Assembly (NCBI GenBank): GCA_036768485.1
Contig: JAVLUZ010000818.1
Span: forward strand, 124,001 to 188,000
Direction of reading: 5' to 3'
DNA length: 64,000 nt
From: Mermis nigrescens
Taxonomy: Eukaryota; Nematoda; Enoplea; Mermithida; Mermithidae
Of the stretch, positions 10,801-25,800 are shown one piece after another; position 1 is the first letter of the stretch, and each line of letters begins with the position of its first letter. The notes beneath the pieces are model-generated. The model ran no database searches and was not told the origin of the DNA. It saw only the letters and a list, made by a program, of their open reading frames with translations. The position numbers and the translations under genes are program-made.

Positions 10801-13800
10801 TATAATAATAATAATATTAATAATAATAATAATAATAATCATAAAACCTACTCCTTTGAAACGTATACTATATGATGATAACATAAGTTTACAAGTAAAC
10901 TCACATTGTTACATATATTGTAAAGTAGGTAAAGTGTAAATTATATATTTATTAAGCGGTAAGGTGTACTGTAGAAAAATATTATTACTGAAAAATCAAT
11001 TTAAAGTGCATTGTAGAGTCGATTTACATGAGCCTTGAAATATAATAAGTACTCACCTGCTTTACCACCGCTATCATCGAGAAATTCCAGACGAATGCTG
11101 CGAAAGTAAACCGAACGAAAATTCATTTACTTGCATTGATTATTTAATCAATAAAGATTAGCATGAGACAAAATTATTAGTCATAGCCATAGGTAAGGCA
11201 GCACCGAAATTTGGGGAGGGGGTAAAAAAATTTTCAAAGGTCAAAAAATGGTCTTAAAGTGGTCGTATGGCGCAAAAAACACCATTTTTCGACGTTTCTC
11301 ATCGAGCACTATCCAATGGCATCAAAAAATCGCTAAAAAAGCAAAAAAAATTTTCAAAATTTGAATTGGGGTATTTTGATTTCGGGGGTGCATACCCCCA
11401 AAACCCCCACGCCCATGTGTGTAGCCCATTCATTATTCTTCGAAGTTTTTAAGAAAAAAGCCCAGAAATAGAGAAGACGGTTTGATTGAAATTGCGCTTC
11501 AAAAGTTTAATAAATTTTATTTAATTAAATTTAATACTATTTCTATTGTGATTAACTGAAATGAAAAATTATTAAAAATAAATAAAATAAAAAATTAAAG
11601 GTAATTGGAACATTAACGCTTTCGACCAGTGATCGGACCGAGGCCTCGGCCTCGGCCTCGGCCTCGGCAAGCCTCGGCGTTTTTTGGAGCCTCGGCCTCG
11701 GCGCCGAGGGCGAAGCTGAAAAGTGCCGAGGCGCCGAGGGTTAAAATCAAATTTGAATAAGTTTAATATATCCGTTGAATATTAACTATTTAGAATGCAT
11801 CTGCAGTAGAGGCTATTTTTTACCTATAGACTTTTCTTATGGTTTTAGTCGCGTACCCAGTTACACCAAGTTACATACAGCAAAGTGCCAATTTATTATT
11901 CATGTGATGACTAAGTTTTAATTCTCATGCTCGCTACATGGATCGGAAACACACATTTCCAAAGGGGAAGGGGTGAGGGAGGGTTGTTACCCTCCTCTCA
12001 GGGTACAAGACTCAAGTCACTGTCAGACGATTTTTGGTGAAAACCTTTTGAATATTTTTTGAACTTAATTTTTACTATGGCAAAAGTGCAGCTAAGTATT
12101 AGAATTTCACGAAGTGATACAGTATTTTTGAATGTAAGCAAGAGTGAATAGACAAACTATCACTATAAAACATGCATGCAACAGCTCAAAATTTTCGGGA
12201 GTGGCTCCTCGGCATACATGTAACGGCTTGAAATTTCGGGTAGGGGTCCCTGGCCATTTTTAGAAGGAGGAGGGATTAGCGACTCTGATTTTATGTCAAA
12301 AATGGCAAAAGCACCTAAAAATAGCCAACAAAGCGCAAATTTTCGCCAAAAATGGGTTGGGTGGGTAAAAACTTTCTGACGTTGGAGGGAAGGATGTGGG
12401 GAGGACGTCCAACCCTGGGTGGGTGGGGAATTCCCCAAAGCCCCCTGTTACACGTGTGGTTTTCGGCCATTTTTATGGTAGAGGGGGTAAATGATCACGA
12501 ATTTTCGGCCGAAAATCGCAAAAACGCACTCTAAAAATGGCCAATAAATGCAGGTTTTGCCAAAAATCAATTTCGGCTCGTGCATTTTCTTGGAGCCATT
12601 TTTATACAATGTTGAAATACTTTCTTGGACAACGTGATATTAATTATATCGTTTTTCAGTATATTTTAGGAAATTTCAAAAATTTTTCGGCGCTTCGCGC
12701 AAAATATCGCTAATATACTGTATTTCAATTGAAGCAGGGGAAATAAACACTCCAAAATCAATTTTTGTGTAATCTAGGCATCTTTATGCAGATTTAAATA
12801 TCATTTGTATCTATTTATACTATTTTCAAAAATTTTATGCAAAATAAGTACTATTTAATAACTTTGCACTTTTTTGCCGTTCAAAGATAAAATTGACTAA
12901 TTTATCCTGATGTTGCATTGGATTTCTAAGCACAGTAGTGCTTATAACAAGATTTAATTGGCATATTACAATATCTGTAATATTTCTGATTTTGTAATAC
13001 AAGTTGTTTTAGCTTTCTCAGTCGAGTTTTATGTGTAAATTTCATCAAAAGCTGATAAAAATTTCGGCACTTCGCGCCGAACTAATATTATCAACTAAAT
13101 GCAAGCCGAATTATCGCATTTAGCGCCACGGTTTTTTGTCTTCGGCAAAGATTTTTCATAATGTACAGAATCTTTTCAGGACCGTCTTTGTACATGCACA
13201 AAGATTTTTGGAGAGACAAAAACTGTAAAAAGGTGTAAAATTTCCGAAAATTTTCGGCGCATCAGTACATAATTGTCTGTCCTATATATCTTTAGAATAG
13301 TAGAATTTGCATTTAGAATCGAAAAATGTCAAATATTCAGAAACCCAGGAATTAGCTAAGATACACTACCAAAGGTCGAAAAACCCTGTTTTATCACAAT
13401 AAATCGCTACTGTACCAGACTATAGTAGTACACAAAAATTTGCATGTACAAAATGTTCAAACACTTTTGGATACCATCTTTGTACATGTAAAAAGGTATC
13501 TTGCACAAAAAAACACTGTTTAGGACTGCGTTTTTTTCCGGTTGCAGGTCACACACTGGCAGTATGTAAAAATGTGTATGTTTAAAAATATATTTATATA
13601 AAATATCTACAAAAATTTGTTCGCTCATACAAAGATACTACTTAATTTACTGGTCTCCCATTTTGGGATTTCACCCTTCCCTCAACTCTGGACTCTGGGA
13701 AACTATGATCGGAAAGTACAGTGCAGTTTCCGTCATATTACCTGCCACACCAGAATTGGATGACTGAAAAAGCGTGTTTGAACATGCATTACTACAAAAG

Positions 13801-16800
13801 CGAGCACAACAATGGCTACAGTTCTGTCTTTACTTAGCTAATTTCGTTTGTTCGTTTATTTCTTCAACACTGTTTCTTATTTATAGTAATCAAAGTTTTT
13901 AAGTGCTTGTTCAGCCATATTTTTGATTATGTAACTTTTCCAAGTCTTCATCAACGGCAACTTGTCAAATTAAGTATGCTTTCATGCTGCTGACTTTATT
14001 CAATAAATCCTTCACACATTCAATCTACTATTATTGAAAATAAAAATGAATTGTTTGACATTCGATAAAGTGTTTAACATTACGATTATTCTCTAGCTCA
14101 TGTGCATACAAAATATTCTAAGAGTACTATTTATGGGTATAGGTATATAAGCTTGACCCTCGGCATTACCCTCGGCCTCGGCCTGACGGCCGGGAAGGAT
14201 TTTAAGCCGCCTCGGCCTCGGCCGAGGCCGAGGGTCCAAAAAGTACCCTCGGTCCGATCACTGCTTTCGACTTATCAGTACACTCAGCCTATCCCAAAAA
14301 GACCTTTATCGCTTACAACGAAATTCCATAACATGACCGGTGTAGATAGCAAGCCCAAAAATTTTATTAAGCTAAGAATGACCCAAGACTAAATTTTCCG
14401 CTTCATTATTTTTAGCTAATAATTATCTTGATCATTTCATTTATTTTAGGGAGATTTTCCGACAAATGTAAACTTTGTAAACGCACGAAAATAGAACAAA
14501 ACTCGAGTCATTTCGCAGTATGCCGTATAATCTAAAATATTTTTGTCAAAAAATTTTACAATTTCTGTTCTCTTATTGAATAAATTTTTAAAATTCCACA
14601 CTTCCCAGAAAAGGTTGTATTCTCCACTTGCCGGGGTATCTAACGAAGAAAAAGCTATTTTGCGTGGAATGAATTAATGCAAATTCCACTGAATTTCGGA
14701 TTTTATCGATTTCCTTCATATTAAATTTCTAGTATATTGATTATTTTAACTCGACTGAAATAATTGAAGAAATTTATTAAATTTTGGCCAATAGTCGTAT
14801 GATAAAACACTTTACGAATAAGCATTACTCTCAAATGATGCGCGATAAACTATTTCTATGAAAAAGTCAATTAGGTTAATTATTAATTAATTAATTAATA
14901 ATTGAGTTAATCGAATTTTCATAGAAATCGAGCCAAATTTTTATATCGTCAAACTCTGCTTACTTTACACTGCTAATCACGGACGTTTCTAGATTTTTCA
15001 CGACGAGTGTGATTTTATACAATTCGCCGATCAAAATCGGCGGAGTGTGATAAAAGTTTAGCGCCAAATTAGACTTTCTTGGCGAGACCCTGCGCAGCGA
15101 AAATTATTGAGGCGATAAAAACCACAAAAATGAACATTTACTAATGTTTTGAGCGAATTTAATTGGAAATATAAACGGGTACGATGAACAGTATGAAAAA
15201 CTTTTGAATAATAATAAACAAAAGTCACGAGATTTCTTCCAATAGCTTTTTCGACAAAAAAGGTTTTTCTCAACACTTTCGAAAAGTTTCCAATTGTACA
15301 AAATTTTCAATATTTTTTCAATTTTTCGGCATTTATTAGACTTTATGAGATGTTTTTGCACCTAGTTTCCCAGAATTTAAATTCTCCCCATAAATGAACA
15401 CAGCCTTCAATATTTATTTATGTATGTTAATGTTTTAAGAATGATTAGATTGCTTTTTTATTAAAAAGACGGCAAGTAGTTAATGAAGCATTTAATTCAT
15501 GGATTTACTTATGTCCACAAAACAAATTTGGCCTTGATAAAGAATCATAGAATTTTCGTGGACAGCACTGAAAAAATGCGGGATCCCCAGGGGCAGAGTG
15601 CATTTTGTTAGAAAAGAAGCAGAGAGCACTTTAAAATTTGATAGGGTCACAACAATAAAAAATAATAAGTACAATAAGCCTGAAAAGAGAGACCAGAGAG
15701 CTCATGCTTAGGAAGAAATTAAAAAAAACAAAGTAAAAATAGCTTTCAGAAGCCTTGACACAAAAATAAAAAACGGCTAAACCATAGGCGGAAATGCAAA
15801 ACAAGAATAAGGAGTAAGCACTGCGTATAAACTATGTCCGATTTTCGCTCCGAGACCAAATTTAACGCAGATACGCATATTCGCTTCGAAACCAACATTT
15901 ATTTCTTTTCGTTAATAAAATGCGAAATTTAACTAAATATCGGCCACGTATCTCTAGGGGGGATGAGGGGATTTGGACCCCCGAAATTCAGAAAAACGGA
16001 AAAATAGGACTTTTTAAACATTATTTTGTGCTATTTTTGGCTTTTTTGGGCTTAGTCCCCCAAAAATTGGTGTTGGTAGCCCAAAATAGAACGCCCAGCT
16101 ACGTGCCTGCTAATTATTAGATAGGTACGTACCATACATGCACACTGGGGGTGAGGGGCGAACCGCCCCTATAAAAACATCTGAAAGGCATACACCCCTC
16201 AGGCCATTTGCGGACCAAGACCTATTGTTGGAGTTATGTATAAAAGAGCGCCAAACAATGCCCAGCAATATAATCTAAAGTATTTACGGAGTAGTACTCT
16301 GTCCACTCATGCATTCAGATAGTTTTTACCCATTATTTTATGCTCTATTATTAGTCCGAAACATTCCATCATTCTTATTATCATTTGTTTTCATTAAAAC
16401 TTAATCACGAATATTCAATAAGACTAAAATATGACTAATTTAAGCATTTTCACGGGTTTTCCGAGGAGGGGGGGAATGAACGACAAAAAGATTTAAAAAA
16501 TCAATATAAACTCATGATTTTAGCGCCATAAATAACAGTAAAAATTGATCGTTTACTCCCCTCCCCAACGAAACTCGGTTTAAACCCCCCAGAACTTTTG
16601 ACCGTGTGCATCTGTGGTACGTACTATCGTTCCATTGTAAAGTTTTCTAAAATCATTCATTTCCCTCATTTTCGGGACTAGCCTAAAACAAAATATCGGG
16701 ACGTTCAATGCCTAAAATTACATTTTCTTAATTTATTTCGAGGCGTACTGTAATTGCTATCCGAAGAATTTATACAGGATACCAAAAAAAGAGTGAAAAA

Positions 16801-19800
16801 GTATAAAAAAGTACTATAAAAAGTAAAAAAAAGTATTATAAAAAGTACCACATTATGACCTCACTTCAACGCAGTTGAACTTTTCAAAGTATCAAAATAT
16901 GCCCCTGGCCCCGAAGCGCACTGGCCACGCTACAGTATTCCTGTTGTATGAAGGGTAGAGTGCGGTCGAAATTTTCCCACTGCAAATTACCGTACACTTT
17001 CGAACCGGCTTTGCCAACGTCCAGCGTCAAAGATGTGATCTTTGAAGAAAACAATCAAAACCCATAAATATTTCGCTTTAAATAAAAAATTATAAGGCAT
17101 CTTAAATCACTAACATTCGATCGTAAGGCTTCGAAGTTCGAATATTTCATAATAAAGCTTAGCGTGCGCAGAATAAAAATATATGTTAATAAATTAAATA
17201 ACTTAAACAAATTACTAAATTATCGAAAATCTCCCTTTATTTACGATAACACAAAATAAAAAGTAAATCAGAAGATAATCAAATGCTCTTACATATCATA
17301 CGTGCACAGTATGGGAATTCTGGGGGGGGAGTGAAAACCTAAAGTGCCTTTTTTGGGCCCGAAAATGGCCGGTACGCGTTAAAAAACATCGTTTTTTGGC
17401 GTTTCTGACGATACTCTATCCATCTAGAGCATGAAATCATGAAAACAATTTCGAAAAAAGTCGAATAAATTGACCAATATATCGCTTAAAACATGAATAT
17501 ATGGCGCGAAGCGCCGAAAATTAGGCGATTTTGAGCAAATAGATAGCCAAAAACCATTAAAAAGACACTTTTTCTACCAATTTTCAGGTAAGTTTAGGAA
17601 ACTTTTGAAAAATCGCCAATTCTAAGGGGGTGAAAAATCTTTTGCGGGGGTGAAAAATTATTCTGCGGGTGAAACCCCCAAACCCCCCAAGATCATGTAT
17701 GGCTCTTATATGTCCCTGCAGCCGTAACTCACCAAAAATGCTTAACCTCATCATGTAACTCCTAAAATTTGCATATCAACAAATATTTCCTTATGACCTG
17801 TTAATCATAAATTAGAACTAATATGACTGCTTGCTTCATTAGGAAATAATCCAAAATGGTAATTGCCAATGATCAGCGATACATACATGCTTATAGGGGG
17901 TGAGGGGGGTACTACCCCTGAAGGGTCAGCCGGACAGGTGCTGTGCGGCAATTTTGAGCCGATGGAACGTTTTTTGCATCATTTTCGAGGTCTAAAGCGG
18001 TAAAAACGTCAAAATTTTTCCGGCGCTTCGCGCAAGATAAGTACTTTTAAGTACTTTTTACTTTAAAAAGCGCCCAAAATTGATAGATTTTTCGCATTTT
18101 TCAGTGTTAAAAGTGATATAATGCAGTCAAAATGGACTAAAAATGGTTTTAAAATGCATTATTACCACGAAAAACGTCTTATAGGCTATTTTGACCATAT
18201 TTATCGTTAAAACAGCAAAAAAATCTTGAAGGTTAAATTAACTATATTGAATTTTTAAGGTTCGAACCCCCTGCCGACCCTGACCTTGTGCACCTAAGCT
18301 GAAAAGGAGGCTACAATAGCGAAGATAACAATGCCTCCTCCTTTTCGAAAAAAAGTAAAAAGTAAGAAGAAAAATTCAGAATTTAATAGAAAACCTCAAA
18401 ACTTGGGAGGGCGTAATGGTTCAGTCGGCTCTTTTTGGGAGGGGAACATTCATGTATGACGTATTTTTTGTCAAAAATGGTATAAAACCACCTGAAATGG
18501 TCTAAAAACGCAAATTTTTGACAAAAAAGCTGAGCAAGAAATTAAAGCCCTTGAGCGATTGAAGCACGGCCATGCATGAGCGAGGACATACCTTCAGGGG
18601 TTTACACCCCGACAAGAGTTCTTTTCACCCCGCAAAAATATTTTCATCCCTAGAATTCGCGATTTTAAAGATAAAACGAAGAAAACGTGCTGGTTTACTT
18701 AATCCAGCGTTTTCGGCGATTTTTTAATTAAAAACATGCCAGTTTTCTCCGCACTAAATAGCCACTTTAGAATGTACTTTCTTAAATTTTATTGAGTTTT
18801 CGTAGAAACTTTCTATGCTCTTATCTTCTGGAAAGAAAGAGCATGTTAGAAACGGTAAAAATGATGTTGTTGACGCAAAACCATTATTTTTGATGCCAAA
18901 AAAAGACACTAAAACATTTTTTTCGTATCACACATTTCTATAGAGGACGACAGCCATTTTTTAGGAAGGGTTGGGCGGGGTTAATGAAAATTATTTTTGG
19001 TCAAAAATGGCAAAACTATACGTATCAAAAATGGCGAAAAGGCGCGAACTTTAGTCAAAAATGAATAGGAAGGAGGTCGGAAAATTTTGACTCTGTGGAG
19101 ATGGGTACGATCAGTTCTGGGTAGGGTGATCCCCCATTCCCCCTGTTCATACAAACAACGACTCGAAATATTGAATGGGATGAGGTTCCGGCCATCTTCA
19201 GGGAGAGGGTGGATACATGACCTCAAATTTTTGACCGAAACCGATTAGAAAACACCGAAAAGCGGCTAAAAACGCAATGTTTTTATTCAAAAGGGAAAGG
19301 GTCAAAATCTGCCATCTCCCCTGTTATGACCCTCAGGGTCTGAGAACCAAAGCACTACCAGACGATTTTGAGCTATCGAACAATTCCTGAATGATTTTAT
19401 TTTCGGGTAGGAAGCATACATGATCTGGGAGAGGGTTGGTCAGAGGGGTTTTCACCCCTCAGCTAAATTTTCACACCCCGCAAAAATTTTTTTCACCTTC
19501 CCCAGAATTGACGATTTTTTAAAAGTTTCCAAAAATTTTCCAAAAATTTGTGGAAAAGATGCTTTTTAAGCCTTTTTAGCTATCTTTTTGCTCAAAAGTG
19601 CCAAATTCCCGGTGCTTGCACCATTAAACTCATGTTTTGACTATAATTTTGCTCAATTTGTTCCGAGTTTTATATTTTTATCGAATTTTTTGTTTTTATG
19701 CTCTAGCATCGTCAAAAACGCAGAAAAATGTTTTGTATCTATTATTTTTGGACAAAAAAAGGAACTTAATAATTTCACCCCCCAGAATTCCCATGCTGTG

Positions 19801-22800
19801 CATGTATGGTAGGAAAGCAGCAAAGTTGTCAAAAACTTTCCGTCGCTTCGAGCCGGACGATCATATTTTTGTTCAGTCTAGCAATAAAATCCCCAAAATT
19901 AAATAAAAAGTACGAAAAAGTCAAAATTTTCGACGAGTCCCTATACTTTTTGCCGATAAAAACGAATGAGTGAAAAATGGGCTAAAAACTACTAAAAAAA
20001 TGCAGTAATTTACTAGTACCGAATTCTTTTAATTTAAAATTCCCTGAACTTTGGACCTTGGGATACAATGACATTGGTGCATATTAATTAATTTTTCATG
20101 GGTCGTTCAAATCGAGAAAACCTGAGTCATTATAAAACATAAGAACGAGTCAATAATATTGATGAGAAATTATGTGGAACTTACGGATCTTATGGAGAAA
20201 TATCATTTTTATCATACAGACACATAAGAAAGGTATCAAATTTACCCAAATTTTGAGAATTCAAGATTAAATCGTGTGAAAATTAAAAAATCAGACAGGC
20301 AAAAAAAACTAGATTCAAAAGGATTGTACATATATAAACATGTAAAAGAAAATACCATTACGAACATATAAAAACATTCTGCTTTGATGCAAAGCATACA
20401 AATATTTTGTAAAAAGTATAGTAGTCATAGAATCGAGAAAAAATGGAAAACTAAAATTTGAGCCCTAGCACAAAAGCTAGGAAGAAACAAATTTAAAAAT
20501 GGAATTACAAATAAAACTTCAATTCGTTCGAAAATACAATATCAAAAATATCGTTCCTGTTATTGGGCTAGATTAAAAACGTTCCCACGAAAAAATATAT
20601 TCCCGACATATACATGCACAAAATGGGAATTTTGAGGAAGGGGTTGAAATATATGAAGTGCCTTTTTTGGAGTCCAAAAATGATAAAAATAATAATCTGT
20701 GGTAAATCTCAGAATCCGAAGGACTTTGGGCTTAAACTGTAAAATTAGACAGTCTCAGAATAACATTTTTCGGAAATTTTGTGGTTTTCATGTTTTGATG
20801 CCAATTAATTCGATTAAATACCTTTTTTGTCCGCATGGTCAATTTTGGGTCCTTTTAATTTAAACCATGAAAATTTTTCGAACCCCTAAAAACTCGGGCC
20901 AGCTCTGCGATGGGAGCGTAAACTGAGATAGCCCCTGCACAATTCGCGCATTTATAATATATTAATTTTAAAGGCACTTTACAAATCCAAGGACACGAGG
21001 AATACAAGTGAAAAAATGGTAGACAGGCAGATAGATAGATAGCCAAATAGACATGAAAAATTAGGAAAAACTTTTTAGAAAAGTAGGAAAGTAAAAATAA
21101 ACGTGAAAATACCAGAAAAACTGACAAACTTTAAATCCCATTCATGAAAAATTAGGAAAAACTTTTTAGAAAAGTAAGAAAGTAAAAATAAACGTGAAAA
21201 ATGCTAGAAAAACTGACAAACTTGAAATCGCGTTTATGAAAAATTAAAAAAATAAATAAAAACGACTTTTTTTAAACTAATGAAAAATGAACAAAAACTT
21301 TTAGCGTATAGAATAAACGAGCATAAATTACTTTAATATCTTTGCCCACGTCGATAGAAAAGGGCGCAAATTCGAATTTAAATTTCTTGACGCAATTTGG
21401 TTCAAAAACTAAGCTCATCGGATCCTCAAATGGCTGATTTTCTTGCGAAATAACGCAAAATGGTTCATAGACCTTATTTTCGAATTGAATCGATAATTTG
21501 CTAAACTTCATCGGCAATGGACAACTTAAGCGAATGTGCACGAACAAAACGACCACTTCGTCGGCCTACGTTTTAATAATAATAAACGTTAATTCAAGCA
21601 TCTAATGGCTCGGAATTTTGGTGGGGTTCCCCGGCCATTTTTAGGGGGATTAATAATCTCCGATTTTTGGCAAAAAAACACCTAAAAAGGGAGAAAAAAT
21701 CTGATTTTTACCAAACATTAGGGGAGGGGTTCAAAAAATTTTCTGGGGCACGGTTTTTTTTGTATCCGGCGATGATTTTTTTCCGATGCACAAAGACTTT
21801 TTGGGACCGTCTTTGTACATGTACAAAGATTTTGGGAAAACAAACATTGCAAAAAAGGTGTAAAATTCGAAAAACTCTTCGGCGCTTCGCGCCGAAGATG
21901 AACAATTGTGTGTTTTATACAGTGAATTTTTTTGTACAAGGTCCATTTGTTCATGTACAAAGATGGTCCCCAAAAAGTCTTTGTACATTTTGCACACGCA
22001 AATTTTTTTGAACTATAATGTAGTACAGTAGCGATTTTAGTGTGGTAAAACAGGGTTTTCGATCTTTACTATTGTAGTTTAGCTCATTTCTGGGTTTCTG
22101 ACGCCAAAAATTACTGAAAATTGTATCAAAACGGATTTTTAAAGATTTAAAAATTTTAAGATTTTTAAAATTAAAAAAAACAACAAAAAACAGGGTTATT
22201 CGACTGTTGGTAGTGTAACTTTAGCTAATTTTTGGGTCTCTAAGGGAATCACTAAAAATCCTCTTAAAACGGCGCGAAGCGCCGAAAAAGTTGACATTCT
22301 TCCTCTTGAAATGCAATTTCTGCCATTATAAAGATATATAGAACACACAATTACTCATTTCGGCGCGAAGCGCTGAAAATTTTCGCGAATTTCAGACTTT
22401 TTTTGCAATTTTTGTCTTCCCGAAAATCTTTGTACATAAAAGACGGTCCCGGAAAGTCTTCGTACATCGGGAAAATCTTTGCCGAGTACAAAAAAACACT
22501 GGTTTGTATATCCTTATAATGGCAGAAATTGCGTTTCGAAAGGGGAAAATGTCAAATCTTTCTGCGCCTCGCGGCGTATTTAATTAAGATAATTCTAGTA
22601 ATTTTTGCCCTCAGAAACCCAGAAATTAGCTACAACACACTACCAAATTTCGAAAAACTCTGTTTTTATCACACTAAAATCCCTACTGTACCTTATTATA
22701 GTACCCGAAAATTTGTGTGTACAAAATGTACAAAGACTTTTGAGGACCATCTTTGTACATGTAAGCAAACGGACCTTGTACAAAAACACTACTCTGGGGG

Positions 22801-25800
22801 ATGAGGGGACGTCCGACTTTGGTTGGGGGATCCCCCATCCTCCCTATTACCTGCATGCTTTAATTATTTACTTAATGAACTGATATATTAAAAATGAAAG
22901 AAAATATAAATAATACGAATTACTGATTATTAAATTTACAAATAATTCGAAAAATCAATTTATCATTACTGGGACTTGCATAGCAACACCTCTGTCCAAA
23001 TTCAAAACTTTTCATATTCTTCCTAATTAATGAATCGTCCTTAGATATGCCGATTCACACATTAAGGGTTTGTCTTACATCAGTTTTAATAGTCGGAAGG
23101 AAGAACTGGGCTTAGGAATTTCGAAAAATTGAAACCCCGAAAAGCCGAATACCCCGTGGTCTCAAAGAAAATCACTTTCGGAAACATTTTATCTTTCTAA
23201 CGAATTTTCGATGCAATGATAGAATTTAATGAGAAACATCGAAAAATGATGGTTTTCATTAGAATCCTCGATTTTTCGGCCCTTTCTAACCCATAAAAAT
23301 TTTCGGGCGTTCAAACCACACATGCACGAAGGGGGAAGTGAGGGGAAGTGCTAGACACCCGAGAAGGGTCAGCCGGACAGGTACTGTCCTGCGATTTTGA
23401 GCTGATGGAACGTTTTTTGCATCATTTTTGAGGTCAAAAGTAGTAAAAATGTCAAAATTTCTCCGGCGCTTCGCGCCCGATAAGTATGTACTTTGATGCA
23501 GTGCTTTTTTTGTATCAAGGTCCGTTTGTACATGTACAAAGATAGTCCCTAAAAGTCTTTGTACATTTCGAATACACAAATTTTCGGGTACTATAATATG
23601 GTACAGTAGCGATTTTAGTGTGGCAAAAACAGAGTTGTTCGACCTTTGGTTACATATTTCAGCAATTTCTAGGTTTCTGAGGGCAAAAATGAATAATAAT
23701 CGTCTCAAATCGGCGCGAAGCGCCAAAAAATTTGGCATATTTCCTTTCAAAATGCAATTTCTGAAATTATAAAGATATATAGAACACACAATTGCTCATT
23801 TCGGCGCCGAAGCGCCGAGAACTTTGCGAATTTCGAACCTTTTTGCAGTTTTTGTCTTCCAAAAAATCTTTGTACATGTACAAAGACGGTCCCCAAAAGT
23901 CTTTGAACATCGCGAAAAATCTTTGCCGAATACAAAAAAACCGTGCTTTGATGTACTTTTTAATAAGAAAGTTCGCAAAATTGATCAATTTTTAGTCTTA
24001 AAAGTGATATAATGCAGTCAAAATGCACTAAAAATGCTTTTAAAATGCGATATTAGCACGTAAACGTTTTATAGGCTGTTTTGACTATTTTGATCGTTTA
24101 TACAGCAAAAAAATCGTGAACGTTAAATTTACTTATTTAAATTTCAGAATTTCACTATCCCTGCCGAACCTTACCTTGTGCACCTATGGTTCAAATCACT
24201 TGAAATTTCAGTCCTGACCGTCCTACCCATTCATAGAACGGCTTAAAATTTTAGATGGGGGTCTCCGGCCATTTTAATGGGGTAAAGGGGTAAGATGATT
24301 CGAATTTTCGGCCAAAATGGCAAAAAGCAATTAAAAATGGCAAAAACGCAAATTTTGGCATAAAATTATGATGAGGTTGAAAATTCCTTGCCTCTCAAGT
24401 ATACATGATCTTGGGGGGAATGTTTGGGGGTCTTAACCCCCAGAAAGTTTTTTCTTTCTTCCTACAGAATTAGAGATTTTTGAAATCTCCGAAAAATCTC
24501 TACAAAAATTTGTAGAAAAGATGCTTTTTAAGCGTTTTTAGCAATCTATTTGGTCAAAAGTGTCCAATTTTCGGCGCTTCGCGTCATTATACTCATGTTT
24601 TGACTACGTTTTGTTCAATTTGTCCCGAGTTTTTTGATTTTTTCCGAAATTTGTTATGTTTTCATACTCTAGAAAGATAGAGCATCGTCAGAAACGCTGA
24701 AAACGATGTTTTTGACGCACACCTAACATTTTTTGACCCAAATAGGGCACTTTATAATTTCACCCCTCCCAGAATTCCCATGCTGTGCATGTATGCTCTC
24801 AAGGGACGACCAGCTTAAGGTTGGTGATCTCCCATCTCCCATATTACATGTATGGTCCTCCTATTTATGCCAGAACGGGCTAGAAGGACTATTTAGGTCA
24901 CCGGAAACACGGTTTTTTTTGTATTCGGCAAAGATTTTTCGCGATGTACAAAGACTTTTGGGGACCGTCTTTGTACATGTACAAAGATTTTTGGAAGACG
25001 AAAATTGCAAAAAAGGTATAAAATTCGAAAAAAATTTCAGCGCTTCGCGCCGGAATGAGTAATTGTGTGTTCTATATATCTTTATAATGTCAGAAATTGC
25101 ATTTCAGAAGTAAAAATGTCAAATTTTTCGGCGCTTCGCGCCGTTTTAAGACGATTCTTAGTGATTTTTGCCCTTAGAAACCCGGAAATTAGCTAAAACA
25201 CAGTACGAAAAGTCGAAGAACTCTGTTTTTACCACACTAAAATCGCTGCTGTACTATATTATAGTACCCAAAAATTTTGTGTGTACAAAATGTACAAAGA
25301 TTTTTAGGAAGACAAAAACTGTAAAAGGTGTAGCGCTTCGCGCCGAACTGATGAATTATTTGTCCTATATATCTTTAAAATGGCAGAATTTGCATTTAGA
25401 ATGGAAAAATGTCAGCATTTTTCGGCGCTTCGCGCCGTTATCAGATAATTTTTAGTAACTTTTGGCGTCAGAATCCCAGAAATCAGCTAAAATTACACTA
25501 CCAAAGATCGAAAACCCTGTTTTACCACACTAAAATCGCTGCTGTACTATATTATAGTACACAAAAATTTGCATGTACAAAATGTACAAAGACTTTTGGG
25601 GACCACCTTTGTACATGTACAAACGGACCTTGTACAAAAAAGCACTGCACTGAAACACAGTTTCCGATCAAAAGCTGCAGAAAAAGACGTGAAAGGCAAA
25701 AATGGATTTTCAGTTAGAATCGGCAAAAACTGTGAAAGGGATATTGAGCGCATTTGAGGCATAGCATACCGGTAGGGGCAGGGGACAGGGGGTATTGCCA

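Noticed and set aside
15058..15361. Two overlapping - strand open frames of 72 and 85 codons
   Set aside because: Shadows of the TRAPPC11 exon at 14964-15089 and its upstream intron; only the third frame matches the family.
21667..22011. 114-codon open frame and its shadows
   Set aside because: Lies across the boundary between a family B copy and a MITE; repeated VHVQR / LCTCTK peptides reflect the ctttgtacat words.
23286..23789. 167-codon open frame on the - strand
   Set aside because: It runs through a family R copy and a nested MITE, crosses the insertion boundary and has no protein-like conservation.
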